A stretch of 64,000 nucleotides of DNA from Rhodosalinus sp041365695. Lineage in GTDB: Bacteria > Pseudomonadota > Alphaproteobacteria > Rhodobacterales > Rhodobacteraceae. A program made the translations under genes and the position numbers. Under the pieces are notes generated by a model. It did not search any database and was not told the DNA's origin. It was given only the letters and a program-made list of their open reading frames with translations. Each line of letters starts with the position of its first letter. The first letter of the stretch is position 1. The stretch is taken from NCBI RefSeq assembly GCF_041365695.1, contig NZ_JBGFSJ010000001.1:372001-436000 (forward strand). The letters are read 5' to 3'. Below, piece after piece: positions 33,409 to 42,064 of this stretch.

Positions 33409-34222
33409 GCGGCGGGTGGCGGTTCACGTCCTTGTAGAGGACGTAGCGGAAGGGCCCCGGTCCCCCGGCATAGCAGGCCTGCGGGCAGAAGGCGCGGAGC
33501 CACATGAAATCGCCCGCCTCCACCTCCACCCAGTCGCGGTTGAGCCGGTAGACGCCCTTGCCCTCCAGCACGTAGAGCCCGTGCTCCATCACATGGGTCT
33601 CGAGGAAGGGAATCGCCGCGCCGGGCTCGAGCGTCACGATCGTCACGTGCATGTCGTGGCGCAGATCGTCCGGGTCCATGAAGCGGGTCGTGGCCCAGCC
33701 CCCCTCGGTGCCGGGCATCGGGTCGGGCGCGATCTCGGCCTCGCTGGTGACGAAGGGGGCGGGAAGACCCAGCCCCTCGACGGCCTGGTGGCGCTTGCGG
33801 ATCCATTGCAGGCGGGCCGGTTCGCCGCCCTCGTTGCGCAGCCGCCACTGCGTGCCGGGCGGCAGGAAGGCGAAGCTCCCGGGCGCGAGCCGGTGCGTGG
33901 CCCCCGCGAAGGAGAGCGCCGCCGTCCCGCCGGTGACGAAAAGCGCGGCCTCGGCCTCCGGGTCGGGTTCGGGGCGGTCGGAGCCGCCGCCGGGGGCGAC
34001 CTCCAGCGCGTATTGCGCGAAACTCTCGGCGAAGCCGCTCATCGGGCGGGCCAGCACCCAGGCGCGCGTTTCCCGCCAGAAGGGCAGGCGGCTTGCCACG
34101 ATGTCGCGCTGCACGCCGGCCGGGATGACGGCGTAGGCCTCGGTGAAGACGGCCCGGCCGGTCAGAAGATCGCCCTGGCCGGGATGCCCGCCCGGCGGGG
34201 CGGCGTATCGCCTGTCGGTCAT
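33395..34222 (-). CDS. allE: (S)-ureidoglycine aminohydrolase
   Basis: Bicupin manganese enzyme releasing ammonia from S-ureidoglycine to make S-ureidoglycolate, 275 aa. The first cupin is about residues 60-130 and the second about 185-260, with the metal-ligand pattern FLETHVMEHGLYVLEGKGVYRLN followed by VEVEAGDFMWLRAFCPQ. Convergent with allA, which acts next in the pathway. The enzyme that would provide its substrate, allantoate amidohydrolase, is not in this window. The promoter should lie in 34223-34377. Confidence 0.93.
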   Translation of the reverse strand: MTDRRYAAPPGGHPGQGDLLTGRAVFTEAYAVIPAGVQRDIVASRLPFWRETRAWVLARPMSGFAESFAQYALEVAPGGGSDRPEPDPEAEAALFVTGGTAALSFAGATHRLAPGSFAFLPPGTQWRLRNEGGEPARLQWIRKRHQAVEGLGLPAPFVTSEAEIAPDPMPGTEGGWATTRFMDPDDLRHDMHVTIVTLEPGAAIPFLETHVMEHGLYVLEGKGVYRLNRDWVEVEAGDFMWLRAFCPQACYAGGPGPFRYVLYKDVNRHPPLSPP

Positions 34223-34308
34223 GCGCTTACGGTCCTTCGGCTTCTGGCCTCTCGCGCCTTTGTCGGACGAAACGGCGCGGCTGTCACGTCCCTCGCGCGC
34301 CAGGGGCG

Positions 34309-34322
34309 TTGACGCAAGTCAA
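34309..34322 (+). promoter_or_regulatory. Candidate FNR/FixK-type box before the Lon-like protease gene
   Basis: TTGACGCAAGTCAA, perfectly symmetric half-sites. Centred 62 bp before the ATG at 34378. It also lies about 93 bp from the divergent allE start. Confidence 0.75.
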
Positions 34323-34377
34323 GGCCCCGCCCGCGCCGTGATGTTCAGGTAGGCGCAGCGACGGCGGGGAGGCGGCG

Positions 34378-36843
34378 ATGGCAGCGACAGCAAGCGGACC
34401 CGAAGGGCTGCCCGCGGAGCGGTTGCAGACGCGCTGCGACCCGTCCGCGTTCCCCTTCGCCAGCACGGCCGAGCTCGACGGGCCGGCCGACCTGATCGGG
34501 CAGGAGCGCGCGCTCGACGCGATTCGCCTTGCCGGCGCGATCCCGCATCGCGACTTCAACGTCTTCGCCCTCGGGCCCGAGGGCACGGGGCGCCACAGCG
34601 CGCTCATGCGGATCCTGGGCGACGCCGCCGCCGATCGGCCGCGCCCGAAGGACTGGGTCTACGTCAACAACTTCGAGGCCGAGCACAAGCCGCGCGCCAT
34701 CGGCCTGCCGCCCGGCACGGCGCTCCCGTTCCGGGACGCCATGCAGGATCTCGTGGACGATCTGGCCAGCGATCTGCCCGCGCTCTTCGAGTCCGATGAC
34801 TACCAGAGCCAGCGCCGCGCCATCGAGCAGGAGTTCAGCGAGGAAGAGGAGTCCTCGCTCGAGGAGTTCGCCGAGCGCGCCCGCGCCGAGGACATCGCGC
34901 TCCTGCGCACGCCGATGGGTTTCATGCTGAGCGCGCTGCGCGACGGCGAGCTCGTCAAACCCGACGACTACCGCGAACTCGACGAGGAGGAGCGCGCCGA
35001 GATCGACGCCAAGATCGCGCGCCTCCAGGAGGAGCTGGCGGTCGTGCTGCGCGAGGCGCCGCGCCGCGCCAAGCGCCACCGCGAACGGGTGGAGGCGCTG
35101 AACGCGGCGATGGCCAAGCGCGTCGTGGACGCGCGCGTGGCCGAGGTGGCCGAGGCCTTCGACACCATTCCGGACATCCAGGATTTCGTGGCCGAGCTGC
35201 GCGAGGACATCGTGGCCAACGCCGAGCTTTTCCTGCGCCGCGCCGCGCAGTCGAAGGACGCCCCGTTTCCAGACACCGTGGGCAAGGCGCACATGGACCC
35301 GCTCTTCGGCCGCTACGCCGTCAACGTCATGGTGGGGCAGGAGGCCGAGACCGAGACCGGCGCGCCGCTCGAGCACGAGGCGCTGCCGACGCTCGACCGC
35401 GTGGTCGGGCGGATCGAGCACGCCACGCATATGGGCTCCCTCGTCACGAACTTCACTATGATCAAGCCCGGCGCGCTGCACCGCGCCAACGGCGGCTTTC
35501 TCGTGCTCGACGCGCGGCGCATCCTGTCCGAGCCCTACGCCTGGGACGGGCTCAAACGCTGCCTGCGCAACGGCGAGATCACCATCTCCTCGCTCGGCGA
35601 GCGGATGAGCCTCGTCTCCACCACCTCGCTCGAGCCCGACCCGATCCCGCTCGACCTTCGGGTGGCGCTGGTGGGCGACCGGATGCTCCATGCGCTGCTG
35701 GTGATGCTCGATCCGGATTTCGCACGTCTTTTCAAGCTTCAGGCCGATTTCGACGATGTCGCGGACCGCGACGACGAGACGCTGATGGGCTTCGCGCGAC
35801 TTTTCGGATCGCAGGCGCGCGCTGCGGGGCTGCGCGCGCTCACCGCGGCGGGCGTCGCGCGTCTCGCCGACGAGGCGGCCCGCCTTGCGGGCGACACGGA
35901 AAAGCTCAGCCTGCGGCTCGAGGCGCTGGGCAACCTGATGCAGGAGGCCGACCATTACGCCGGCGCGCGGGGCGGAGAAGAGATCGGCGCCGGGGACATC
36001 GCGGCGGCGGTCACGGCGCGCGAGCGCCGCGCCTCGCGCCTCCGCGACCGGATGCAGGAGGCGATCCGCCGCGGCACCGTGCTCATCGACACCGCGGGCG
36101 CGGAGGTCGGGCAGATCAACGGGTTGTCGGTCATCGGGCTGGGCGACTACGCCTTCGGCCGGCCCTCGCGGATCACCGCGCGGGTGCGCCTGGGCGCGGG
36201 CAAGCTCGTGGACATCGAGCGCGAGGTGGAGCTTGGCGGCCCGCTGCATTCCAAGGGGGTGATGATCCTGTCGGGCTACCTCACCGGAACCTACGCGCGC
36301 GATCTGCCCTTCTCGCTTCATGCGAGCCTCGTCTTCGAGCAGAGCTACGGCGGCGTGGACGGCGACAGCGCCTCCTCGGCGGAGCTTTATGCCCTGCTCT
36401 CGGCGCTCGCGGACCTGCCCATCGACCAGGGCCTCGCCGTGACGGGCTCGATCAACCAGAAGGGCGAGGTTCAGCCCATCGGTGGGGTGAACGAGAAGAT
36501 CGAGGGCTTCTTCGAGACCTGCGCCGCGCGCGGCCTGACGGGGCGGCAGGGCGTGCTCATCCCCGAGGCGAACGTGGCCCACCTGATGCTGCGCGACGAG
36601 GTGGTGGAGGCGGTGCGCGCGGGCGAGTTCCGCGTGATCCCGGTGTCGCGCGTCGACGAGGGGGTCGGGATCCTGACCGGAACGCCCGCGGGCACGCGCG
36701 GCGAGGACGGCGAATTCCCGCCCGAGAGCGTCAACGGGCGCGTGGACGCGGCGCTGCGCCGCTTCGCCGAGGCGCGGCGCGCCTTCGTGCGGGCGCCGTC
36801 GCATCCGGGCGCCGGGGGACCGGACGGGGAGGGCGCGCCATGA
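34378..36843 (+). CDS. Lon-like AAA+ protease with altered Walker A
   Basis: Predicted ATP-linked serine protease, 821 aa, related to E. coli YcbZ (LonH) and other Lon relatives that lack the normal N domain. N-terminal ATPase region with a degenerate P-loop GPEGTGRHS in which the usual Lys is Arg72; a long charged helical insert (residues about 130-260); a second ATPase-like part (GGFLVLDARRIL); and a C-terminal Lon protease domain with catalytic Ser664 (GGVDGDSASS) and Lys707 (GGVNEKIEGF). The proteolytic dyad is intact; ATP hydrolysis may be weak or absent. A strong FNR-type box lies upstream. Confidence 0.9.
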   Translation: MAATASGPEGLPAERLQTRCDPSAFPFASTAELDGPADLIGQERALDAIRLAGAIPHRDFNVFALGPEGTGRHSALMRILGDAAADRPRPKDWVYVNNFEAEHKPRAIGLPPGTALPFRDAMQDLVDDLASDLPALFESDDYQSQRRAIEQEFSEEEESSLEEFAERARAEDIALLRTPMGFMLSALRDGELVKPDDYRELDEEERAEIDAKIARLQEELAVVLREAPRRAKRHRERVEALNAAMAKRVVDARVAEVAEAFDTIPDIQDFVAELREDIVANAELFLRRAAQSKDAPFPDTVGKAHMDPLFGRYAVNVMVGQEAETETGAPLEHEALPTLDRVVGRIEHATHMGSLVTNFTMIKPGALHRANGGFLVLDARRILSEPYAWDGLKRCLRNGEITISSLGERMSLVSTTSLEPDPIPLDLRVALVGDRMLHALLVMLDPDFARLFKLQADFDDVADRDDETLMGFARLFGSQARAAGLRALTAAGVARLADEAARLAGDTEKLSLRLEALGNLMQEADHYAGARGGEEIGAGDIAAAVTARERRASRLRDRMQEAIRRGTVLIDTAGAEVGQINGLSVIGLGDYAFGRPSRITARVRLGAGKLVDIEREVELGGPLHSKGVMILSGYLTGTYARDLPFSLHASLVFEQSYGGVDGDSASSAELYALLSALADLPIDQGLAVTGSINQKGEVQPIGGVNEKIEGFFETCAARGLTGRQGVLIPEANVAHLMLRDEVVEAVRAGEFRVIPVSRVDEGVGILTGTPAGTRGEDGEFPPESVNGRVDAALRRFAEARRAFVRAPSHPGAGGPDGEGAP

Positions 36844-37499
36844 GCGCCCCCGCGCCGCGGCTTCTCGTCGGGGCGGGCAGCTTCGCGGAGGCGCGGCGCG
36901 CCCTGCGCCTGGCCGAACTGCTGCGGGGGCGCGCGCTCGGCCGGGTGGGCGGGCTCCTCTTGGCCGATCCGCTGCCGGGCCGCCTGGCCGAGCTGCCGGG
37001 GCAGAGGCTGGTGAGTTTCGGCGGAGAGCTGTCGCCCGCGCCGGGCCGGGCGGCCTTCGCGCGCCTTGCGTCCGGCGACGCGCGCGCCTTCGAGGCGGCG
37101 CTGCGCGCCTTCGCCGCGCAGGCCGGCACCGGCTGGAGTTTCGAGCGGCGGGAGGCCGAGCTGGCGGAGGGGCTTCTGGGCGCGGCGGCGGACTGGGATC
37201 TCGTGGTGATCGGGCAGGGCGCGGACACAGCGGCCGCCGGGCGCGTGGTGCTCGTGTCGGCACGAGGGAACGCGCCCGGGCCGCTCTACCCGCTGGCGGC
37301 CGACCTGGCCGGCCGGATGGGCGCGGATCTCGTCGAATCGGGGCTCGATGCAGCCGGGCGCGCGCGGCTCGGCCGGATGAGCGTCGCCTGCCTCGTGATC
37401 GACCGGGCCGACGCGCTGGCGCTGGGCCGCGCGGGGCTGCGCGCCCTTCTTGACGCGGCGCGGGGTCCCGTGCTGCTGGCGGCGCCGCGCGCGGGCTGA
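36840..37499 (+). CDS. Unknown protein, possibly UspA-like
   Basis: Protein of 219 aa, very rich in Ala, Leu, Arg and Gly, no signal peptide or membrane helix. The start overlaps the protease stop (ATGA), so it should be made together with the protease. The pattern RLLVGAGSFAEARRALRLAELLRG, then a second segment WDLVVIGQGADTAA and LLAAPRAG at the end, recalls universal-stress-type alpha/beta proteins, but the ATP-binding GxxG motif is not clear. I cannot name the family with confidence; a regulator or adaptor of the neighbouring protease is possible. Confidence 0.6.
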   Translation: MSAPAPRLLVGAGSFAEARRALRLAELLRGRALGRVGGLLLADPLPGRLAELPGQRLVSFGGELSPAPGRAAFARLASGDARAFEAALRAFAAQAGTGWSFERREAELAEGLLGAAADWDLVVIGQGADTAAAGRVVLVSARGNAPGPLYPLAADLAGRMGADLVESGLDAAGRARLGRMSVACLVIDRADALALGRAGLRALLDAARGPVLLAAPRAG

Positions 37500-37602
37500 C
37501 GCGGCGCCCCGCGGCGCGCTTCGCCCCGCCTGGAACGGCGACGAAGATTCACCCGAAACACGACACCTTTCAGACACTTTCTCGCGCCTCAATGGCCGCA
37601 AT

Positions 37603-37619
37603 CCTCCTTTCTAAGGAGG
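37603..37619 (+). promoter_or_regulatory. Hairpin hiding an AAGGAGG sequence upstream of kinase gene
   Basis: CCTCCTT-TCT-AAGGAGG, 7-bp perfect stem and 3-nt loop. The right arm is a consensus ribosome-binding sequence but no ATG/GTG follows at usual spacing in the kinase frame, and the likely kinase start (GTG 37659) is 39 bp away. It could be a leader control element or a small regulatory structure. Confidence 0.35.
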
Positions 37620-37658
37620 GTTCGCATCCTGCCTTGCGTCAAGGACGAGGACGAGGAC

Positions 37659-39017
37659 GTGACCGAGCAGACCGAAGACATCGCCGTCGATCCGGCAGAA
37701 GAGTTCGGGGACGCGCTGCGCCCCGGGACCGAGCTGTGCGGCGGCCAGTACACCATCGACAGCTACCTGAACTCCGGCGGGTTCGGGATCACCTATCTTG
37801 CGCGCGACAGCCTGGGCCGGAAGGTCGTGATCAAGGAGTGCTTTCCCGGCGCAATGTGCTGCCGCAAGAGCGACAACGTGCGGCTGCGCTCGCGCTCCTA
37901 CCAGTCCGATTTCGACAAGATCATCGAGCTGTTCGAGCGCGAGGCGCGCGCGCTGTCCGCGCTCGAGCATCCGAACATCGTGGGCGTGCACCAGATCTTC
38001 AAGGACAACGGCACCGCCTACATGGCGCTCGATTTCATCGAGGGGCGGGACCTTCTCCAGATCATGGAGGAGGAGCGGGACCTGCTGACGCCCCGGACGA
38101 TAAAGCGGCTGCTGATCCAGCTGCTCGACGCCGTGGCCTACATCCACGAGCGCGGGATCCTGCACCGCGACATCTCGCCCGACAACATCCTGCTCGATCC
38201 CGACAACAGTCCGGTGCTGATCGACTTCGGCGCAGCGCGGGAAAGCGCGAGCCGCGCGAGCCGGATCCTGTCCAAGGTGCACACGGTGAAGGACGGCTAC
38301 TCGCCGCAGGAATACTACCTCGCGGGCAGCTACCAGGGCCGCTCGAGCGATCTCTACGCCCTTGCCGCCACCTTCTACCATCTAATCAACGGCCGTCCGC
38401 CGCCGAACAGCCACCTGCGGCTCGCCGCGACGGCCGAGAACCGCCTCGACCCCTATGTCCCCCTCGGCAACGGCACGAAGGGCTACGACGCCTATTTCCT
38501 CACCGCGCTCAACCAGTGCCTGAGCGTCTTTCCCAAGGATCGCCTCGACAGCGCCGAGGAGTGGCGCGAGATGGTGGACACCGAGCGCCGCGAGGCCATG
38601 CTGCGCGCCCAGGCGCAGAAGGACAAGGACATGGAGCACAAGATCTCCATGCTCGTCACGCAGTCCCTTCAGGCGATCGAAGAGGACGACAGGACCGCGC
38701 CATCGGCCGCGGAGGCCGCGGCCCGGGAGGCGGTCGCGGCGCGGGCGCCGGGCGAGCCGCTGACCGTGCCGGTCGGCTCGCGGATGTCCGACTTCCCGTC
38801 GCGGATCCGTCCGCGCCGCGATCCCGTCTCCTTCGAGGATCTTTATCCGGAGGCGGAGGCGCGGCCTGCCGCCAGCCGCGGGCCCGCGGCCGCGCCGCCC
38901 GCCGCCGCCCCGGCGCCGCGGCTGCTGCCACGGCTGCTTTCGGGCGCGGCCCGGTTCCTGTGGCGGCGGCCCCGAACCCGTCCCGGCAATTACAGAGAGG
39001 CGCAGAGACAGAGATGA
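37659..39017 (+). CDS. Serine/threonine protein kinase
   Basis: Hanks-type kinase, 452 aa, with GTG start preceded by repeated GAGGAC. Kinase domain in residues about 25-305: glycine loop LNSGGFGITYLA, ATP-anchoring K59 (VVIKE), catalytic HRDISPDN with D171, and metal-binding DFGAARE with D189. The C-terminal 150 residues are Ala/Pro/Arg-rich and probably disordered; no membrane helix. All catalytic residues are kept, so it should be active. FHA and PP2C genes overlap directly downstream, so kinase, phosphothreonine reader and phosphatase form one unit. Confidence 0.93.
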   Translation: MTEQTEDIAVDPAEEFGDALRPGTELCGGQYTIDSYLNSGGFGITYLARDSLGRKVVIKECFPGAMCCRKSDNVRLRSRSYQSDFDKIIELFEREARALSALEHPNIVGVHQIFKDNGTAYMALDFIEGRDLLQIMEEERDLLTPRTIKRLLIQLLDAVAYIHERGILHRDISPDNILLDPDNSPVLIDFGAARESASRASRILSKVHTVKDGYSPQEYYLAGSYQGRSSDLYALAATFYHLINGRPPPNSHLRLAATAENRLDPYVPLGNGTKGYDAYFLTALNQCLSVFPKDRLDSAEEWREMVDTERREAMLRAQAQKDKDMEHKISMLVTQSLQAIEEDDRTAPSAAEAAAREAVAARAPGEPLTVPVGSRMSDFPSRIRPRRDPVSFEDLYPEAEARPAASRGPAAAPPAAAPAPRLLPRLLSGAARFLWRRPRTRPGNYREAQRQR

Positions 39018-39856
39018 GGCAGCTCCGAGACGTGATCGTGCGCAAGCGCCCCCGGGCGCGCCAGGAGGACAGTTCCGAAGACGTGCCCTATGTCCGGGAT
39101 TTCGCCGAGATCGCGGCCGAGCGCCCGCGCCGCGCCGAGGGCGGGGCGACGGCGGAGAACGGCGGCGACACGCCCGGGCGCGACGTCGCCGAGGAGCTCG
39201 TCCAGATCGCCGGGGCCCGCACCGCGCCGCCCGCGCCCGAGGCGCCCGCGCAGGACGGCGCCGACGACGCCGAGACCGCCGCGCCGAAGATCTGGGATCT
39301 CGAGCCGGAGCCGGACCCCGACCGGGAGGATGCGGCCCCCGAGGCGCCCGCCCCGCCCGTGGCGCCCGGCCGGACCGCGCGCGCCGGACGGGTCAAGACC
39401 CGGCTTCTGGGCTTTCACGGCGAGGAGTTGCCGAAGGATGTCTTCGCGCAGCCGCCCGTCGCGCGCGCGCCCTCCGCCGAGTTCCCGGCCGGCTGGCTCG
39501 TCGTGGTAGAAGGGCCCGGCCGCGGGGCCTCCTTCTCGGTCGCCGCGGGCGTATCGACCATCGGGCGGGGCGACGGGCAGACCATCCAGCTCGATTTCGG
39601 CGATACCAGCATCTCGCGCGATCACCACGCGGCGGTCGCCTACGACGACGAGCAGAACCGCTTCTTCGTCGGTCACGGCGGCAAGTCGAACATCGTGCGG
39701 CGCAATGGCAACCCCGTGCTCGCCACCGAGGATCTGGAGGATGGCGACCTGATCCGCGTGGGCAAGACGGTGCTGCGCTTCGTCGCCCTGTGCGGTCCCA
39801 GCTTCCGTTGGGAGTTGGGCGAAACGGACGGGCAGGCCGATGCTGCAGGCCGCTGA
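39014..39856 (+). CDS. FHA-domain protein
   Basis: Phosphothreonine-reading protein of 280 aa. The N-terminal 150 residues are acidic, Pro/Ala-rich and lack folded features, with several Ser and Thr that could be phosphorylated by the neighbouring kinase. The FHA domain covers about 160-265: VSTIGRGDG, then DTSISRDHHAAV with the conserved Arg, Ser and His, then GGKSNIVRRNGNPV. Start overlaps the kinase stop (ATGA); the end overlaps the phosphatase gene by 17 bp. Confidence 0.9.
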   Translation: MRQLRDVIVRKRPRARQEDSSEDVPYVRDFAEIAAERPRRAEGGATAENGGDTPGRDVAEELVQIAGARTAPPAPEAPAQDGADDAETAAPKIWDLEPEPDPDREDAAPEAPAPPVAPGRTARAGRVKTRLLGFHGEELPKDVFAQPPVARAPSAEFPAGWLVVVEGPGRGASFSVAAGVSTIGRGDGQTIQLDFGDTSISRDHHAAVAYDDEQNRFFVGHGGKSNIVRRNGNPVLATEDLEDGDLIRVGKTVLRFVALCGPSFRWELGETDGQADAAGR

Positions 39857-40766
39857 ACTGCTTCTCGATACCGCCTCGGCGCTGTCGCAGGGGCGCCGGG
39901 AGCGGCAGGAGGATGCCGTGATCACGGGCTTTCCCCAAGGCGGGGAGATCGGCATCGCCGTGCTGTCGGACGGCATGGGCGGCCATGCCGCGGGCGACCT
40001 CGCCAGCCGTCTCATCGTCACGGAGGTCTTCAGCGAACTCATGCTGCACGGCGCCGAGGCCGACCGCTTCCGCGACGCGACACCCGCGATCCTGCGTCAC
40101 GCGGTGGAGGGCGCGAACGAAAGCGTCCGCGCCCACGGCGACGCACGGAGCGACCGCGACGGGATGGGCGGGACCGTCGTGGCCACGGTGGTGCAGGGCG
40201 GCTGCCTGCACTGGGCGTCGGTGGGCGACTCGCCGCTCTACCTCTTTCGCGACGGTGCCCTCTCGCGGCTCAACGAGGACCACTCCCTGGCCGCGCAGAT
40301 CGACCTGATGGTGAGCGAAGGGCTTATGGACGCCGAGGTGGCGCGCTGCCACCCGCAGCGCAATTGCCTGTCCGCGGTGCTGATGGGAGAGGCGATCGAG
40401 CGGATGGACTGCCCGGCGGAGCCGCTTCCGCTTGTGCCGGGCGACGTGGTGGTGATGGCCAGCGACGGTCTGCAATTCCTCGACGACGCCACGATCGCGG
40501 GCATTCTCGGGCGTCATTCCGCGCAGTCGAGCGACGCGATCGCCGCGGCGTTACTCGACGGCGTGGCCGCGCTCGACGATCCCGACCAGGACAACGTCGC
40601 GCTGGTCGTCATCCGGGTTTCGGACGCGCAGACGCCCTCGCGCCGGGGCATGGCGCCCTTTCTTCCCGGGGCCGATGGCCGCTTCGCGCCCGGCGCGGCG
40701 GCGGCCGGCGCCTTCGGCGCCCTGCGCCAGCTTGTCGGCGGCACGCGCCAGCGGAGGTCGACGTGA
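39840..40766 (+). CDS. PP2C-family protein phosphatase
   Basis: Metal-dependent Ser/Thr phosphatase, 308 aa. Motifs: ERQEDAV (metal Asp), VLSDGMGGHAAGD, GMGGTVVATVV, WASVGDSPLYLFRDG, and DNVALVVI near the end with the last metal Asp. The core ends near residue 265; a short basic, Gly/Ala-rich tail follows. Expected to reverse the neighbouring kinase. The next gene starts within its stop codon. Confidence 0.94.
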   Translation: MLQAAELLLDTASALSQGRRERQEDAVITGFPQGGEIGIAVLSDGMGGHAAGDLASRLIVTEVFSELMLHGAEADRFRDATPAILRHAVEGANESVRAHGDARSDRDGMGGTVVATVVQGGCLHWASVGDSPLYLFRDGALSRLNEDHSLAAQIDLMVSEGLMDAEVARCHPQRNCLSAVLMGEAIERMDCPAEPLPLVPGDVVVMASDGLQFLDDATIAGILGRHSAQSSDAIAAALLDGVAALDDPDQDNVALVVIRVSDAQTPSRRGMAPFLPGADGRFAPGAAAAGAFGALRQLVGGTRQRRST

Positions 40767-41968
40767 CGGTCGCCCCGCGCATCGACGCGGCCGGCGCGCT
40801 GGCCCGGCTGGAGGCGGCACGCGACGCGCGCGCCCTGCCGCCGCGTGCCGCGGATCGCTGCGGGCGCATCATCGAGGCGCTGCGCCGTCCCGTGCGCGTG
40901 ACGATCCTGGGCGTGCCGGGGGCGGGAAAGCGCCGGCTTCTCGATGCCTTCGCCGGACATGCGATCGCGGCCGGCGACACGGTGCTGCCGACCTGCCAGC
41001 TTGCCTTCGGCGAGGCGGCGCGGACCACGGCCACGCTCGCGGACGGCGCGACGCTGACACGCGACGGGCTGCCCGACGCGGCGCTTCTGGGCAAGGGCGC
41101 GGTCTTCCTGCGGATCGAGGCGCCGCTGCCCGCGCTGCGCCGCATGTCCTTTCTTCTGGTGGCGGCCGAGGGCACGGCGCACGACATGCGCGCGGCGCTG
41201 CGCTGGTGTGCGCCGCGCACCGATCTGGCGCTCTGGTGCACGCGGCGCTTCGGCGATGAGGAGCGGGCGTTCTGGAGCGACGGGCCCGAGGCGCTCAAGC
41301 ATCACGCGCTTCTGGTGCAGACCGATCCGGACGCGCCCGCCGTCGAAGGCTGTGCCGAGGCCGGCTTCGACGGACGCTACCGCGTCGCGCCGGCGGCTGA
41401 CGGCACGGCCGGGATGCTGGCGGGCATGGAGGCGCTTTTCGCGCGCCTCGCGCGCGACATCGACCACGCGCTGGCCGAGGATCTCGACGCCGCGATGCTG
41501 TTCCTGAACCGCTTCGAGCCGCGGCCCGCCGCCGAGACCGCGGACGCCGACGACGACAGCGCCCCCGCGCCGAATCGTCCCGCCGACGCGGGGTCCCCGC
41601 CCGCCGATCCGGGCGCGGCCGTGGCCGAACCGCGCCGCCCGGCCGACGTGACGCGCCTGTCGCGCCCCTTTCTCTACCTCCGCGCCCGCGCCCGCGCGCT
41701 TCTCGACCGTCTCGCCGACGCCGAGGCGCAGGGCGGCTGGGCCGGCGACGTGCTGGCCCATTGCACGGAGACCACCGAGCGCCTGGCCGACCTGCTGGAG
41801 GCCGACGCGCCCGACGACGTCTCGGGCGCCGCGCTGCACCGCGCGGTGATCGAGGCGAGCGAGCTTGCCGTGCTGCTCCAGCTCGAGGGCGGCGAGGAGC
41901 AGGCCCGCGAGGCCGCGACGCTGCTTCTGCAACTGCGCGAGGAGTTCGCGCAGGAACTCGCGGCATGA
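40763..41968 (+). CDS. P-loop protein of unknown function in kinase/dynamin cluster
   Basis: Protein of 401 aa, GTG start overlapping the phosphatase stop. Residues about 45-60 read VTILGVPGAGKRRLL, a Walker A motif with K56, and sequences after it resemble a dynamin- or GTPase-like fold (ALLGKGAVFLRIEAPLPALRRMSFLLVAAE, DLALWCTRRFGDEE), but I cannot locate sure G3/G4 motifs. The C-terminal half is helical with an acidic linker (residues about 255-290). It may be a partner of the two GTPases that follow after 96 bp. No named family recognised. Confidence 0.75.
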   Translation: MTVAPRIDAAGALARLEAARDARALPPRAADRCGRIIEALRRPVRVTILGVPGAGKRRLLDAFAGHAIAAGDTVLPTCQLAFGEAARTTATLADGATLTRDGLPDAALLGKGAVFLRIEAPLPALRRMSFLLVAAEGTAHDMRAALRWCAPRTDLALWCTRRFGDEERAFWSDGPEALKHHALLVQTDPDAPAVEGCAEAGFDGRYRVAPAADGTAGMLAGMEALFARLARDIDHALAEDLDAAMLFLNRFEPRPAAETADADDDSAPAPNRPADAGSPPADPGAAVAEPRRPADVTRLSRPFLYLRARARALLDRLADAEAQGGWAGDVLAHCTETTERLADLLEADAPDDVSGAALHRAVIEASELAVLLQLEGGEEQAREAATLLLQLREEFAQELAA

Positions 41969-42064
41969 CCCCGCTGCGCCCCATCACCGGCGCGCCGCGC
42001 CGACCTGACCACGCCGCGTGGCCCCCGCCGGGCCGCGCCGCCATCCCCCGGGGGACCGTTTGAC

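Noticed and set aside
34345..37263. Open frame of 972 codons opposite the Lon-like gene
   Set aside because: Shadow of the protease gene; composition atypical for a protein.
37659..40766. Type VI secretion control genes (kinase/FHA/phosphatase)
   Set aside because: No tss/tag genes, ClpV, Hcp or VgrG in the window; the partners are GTPases.
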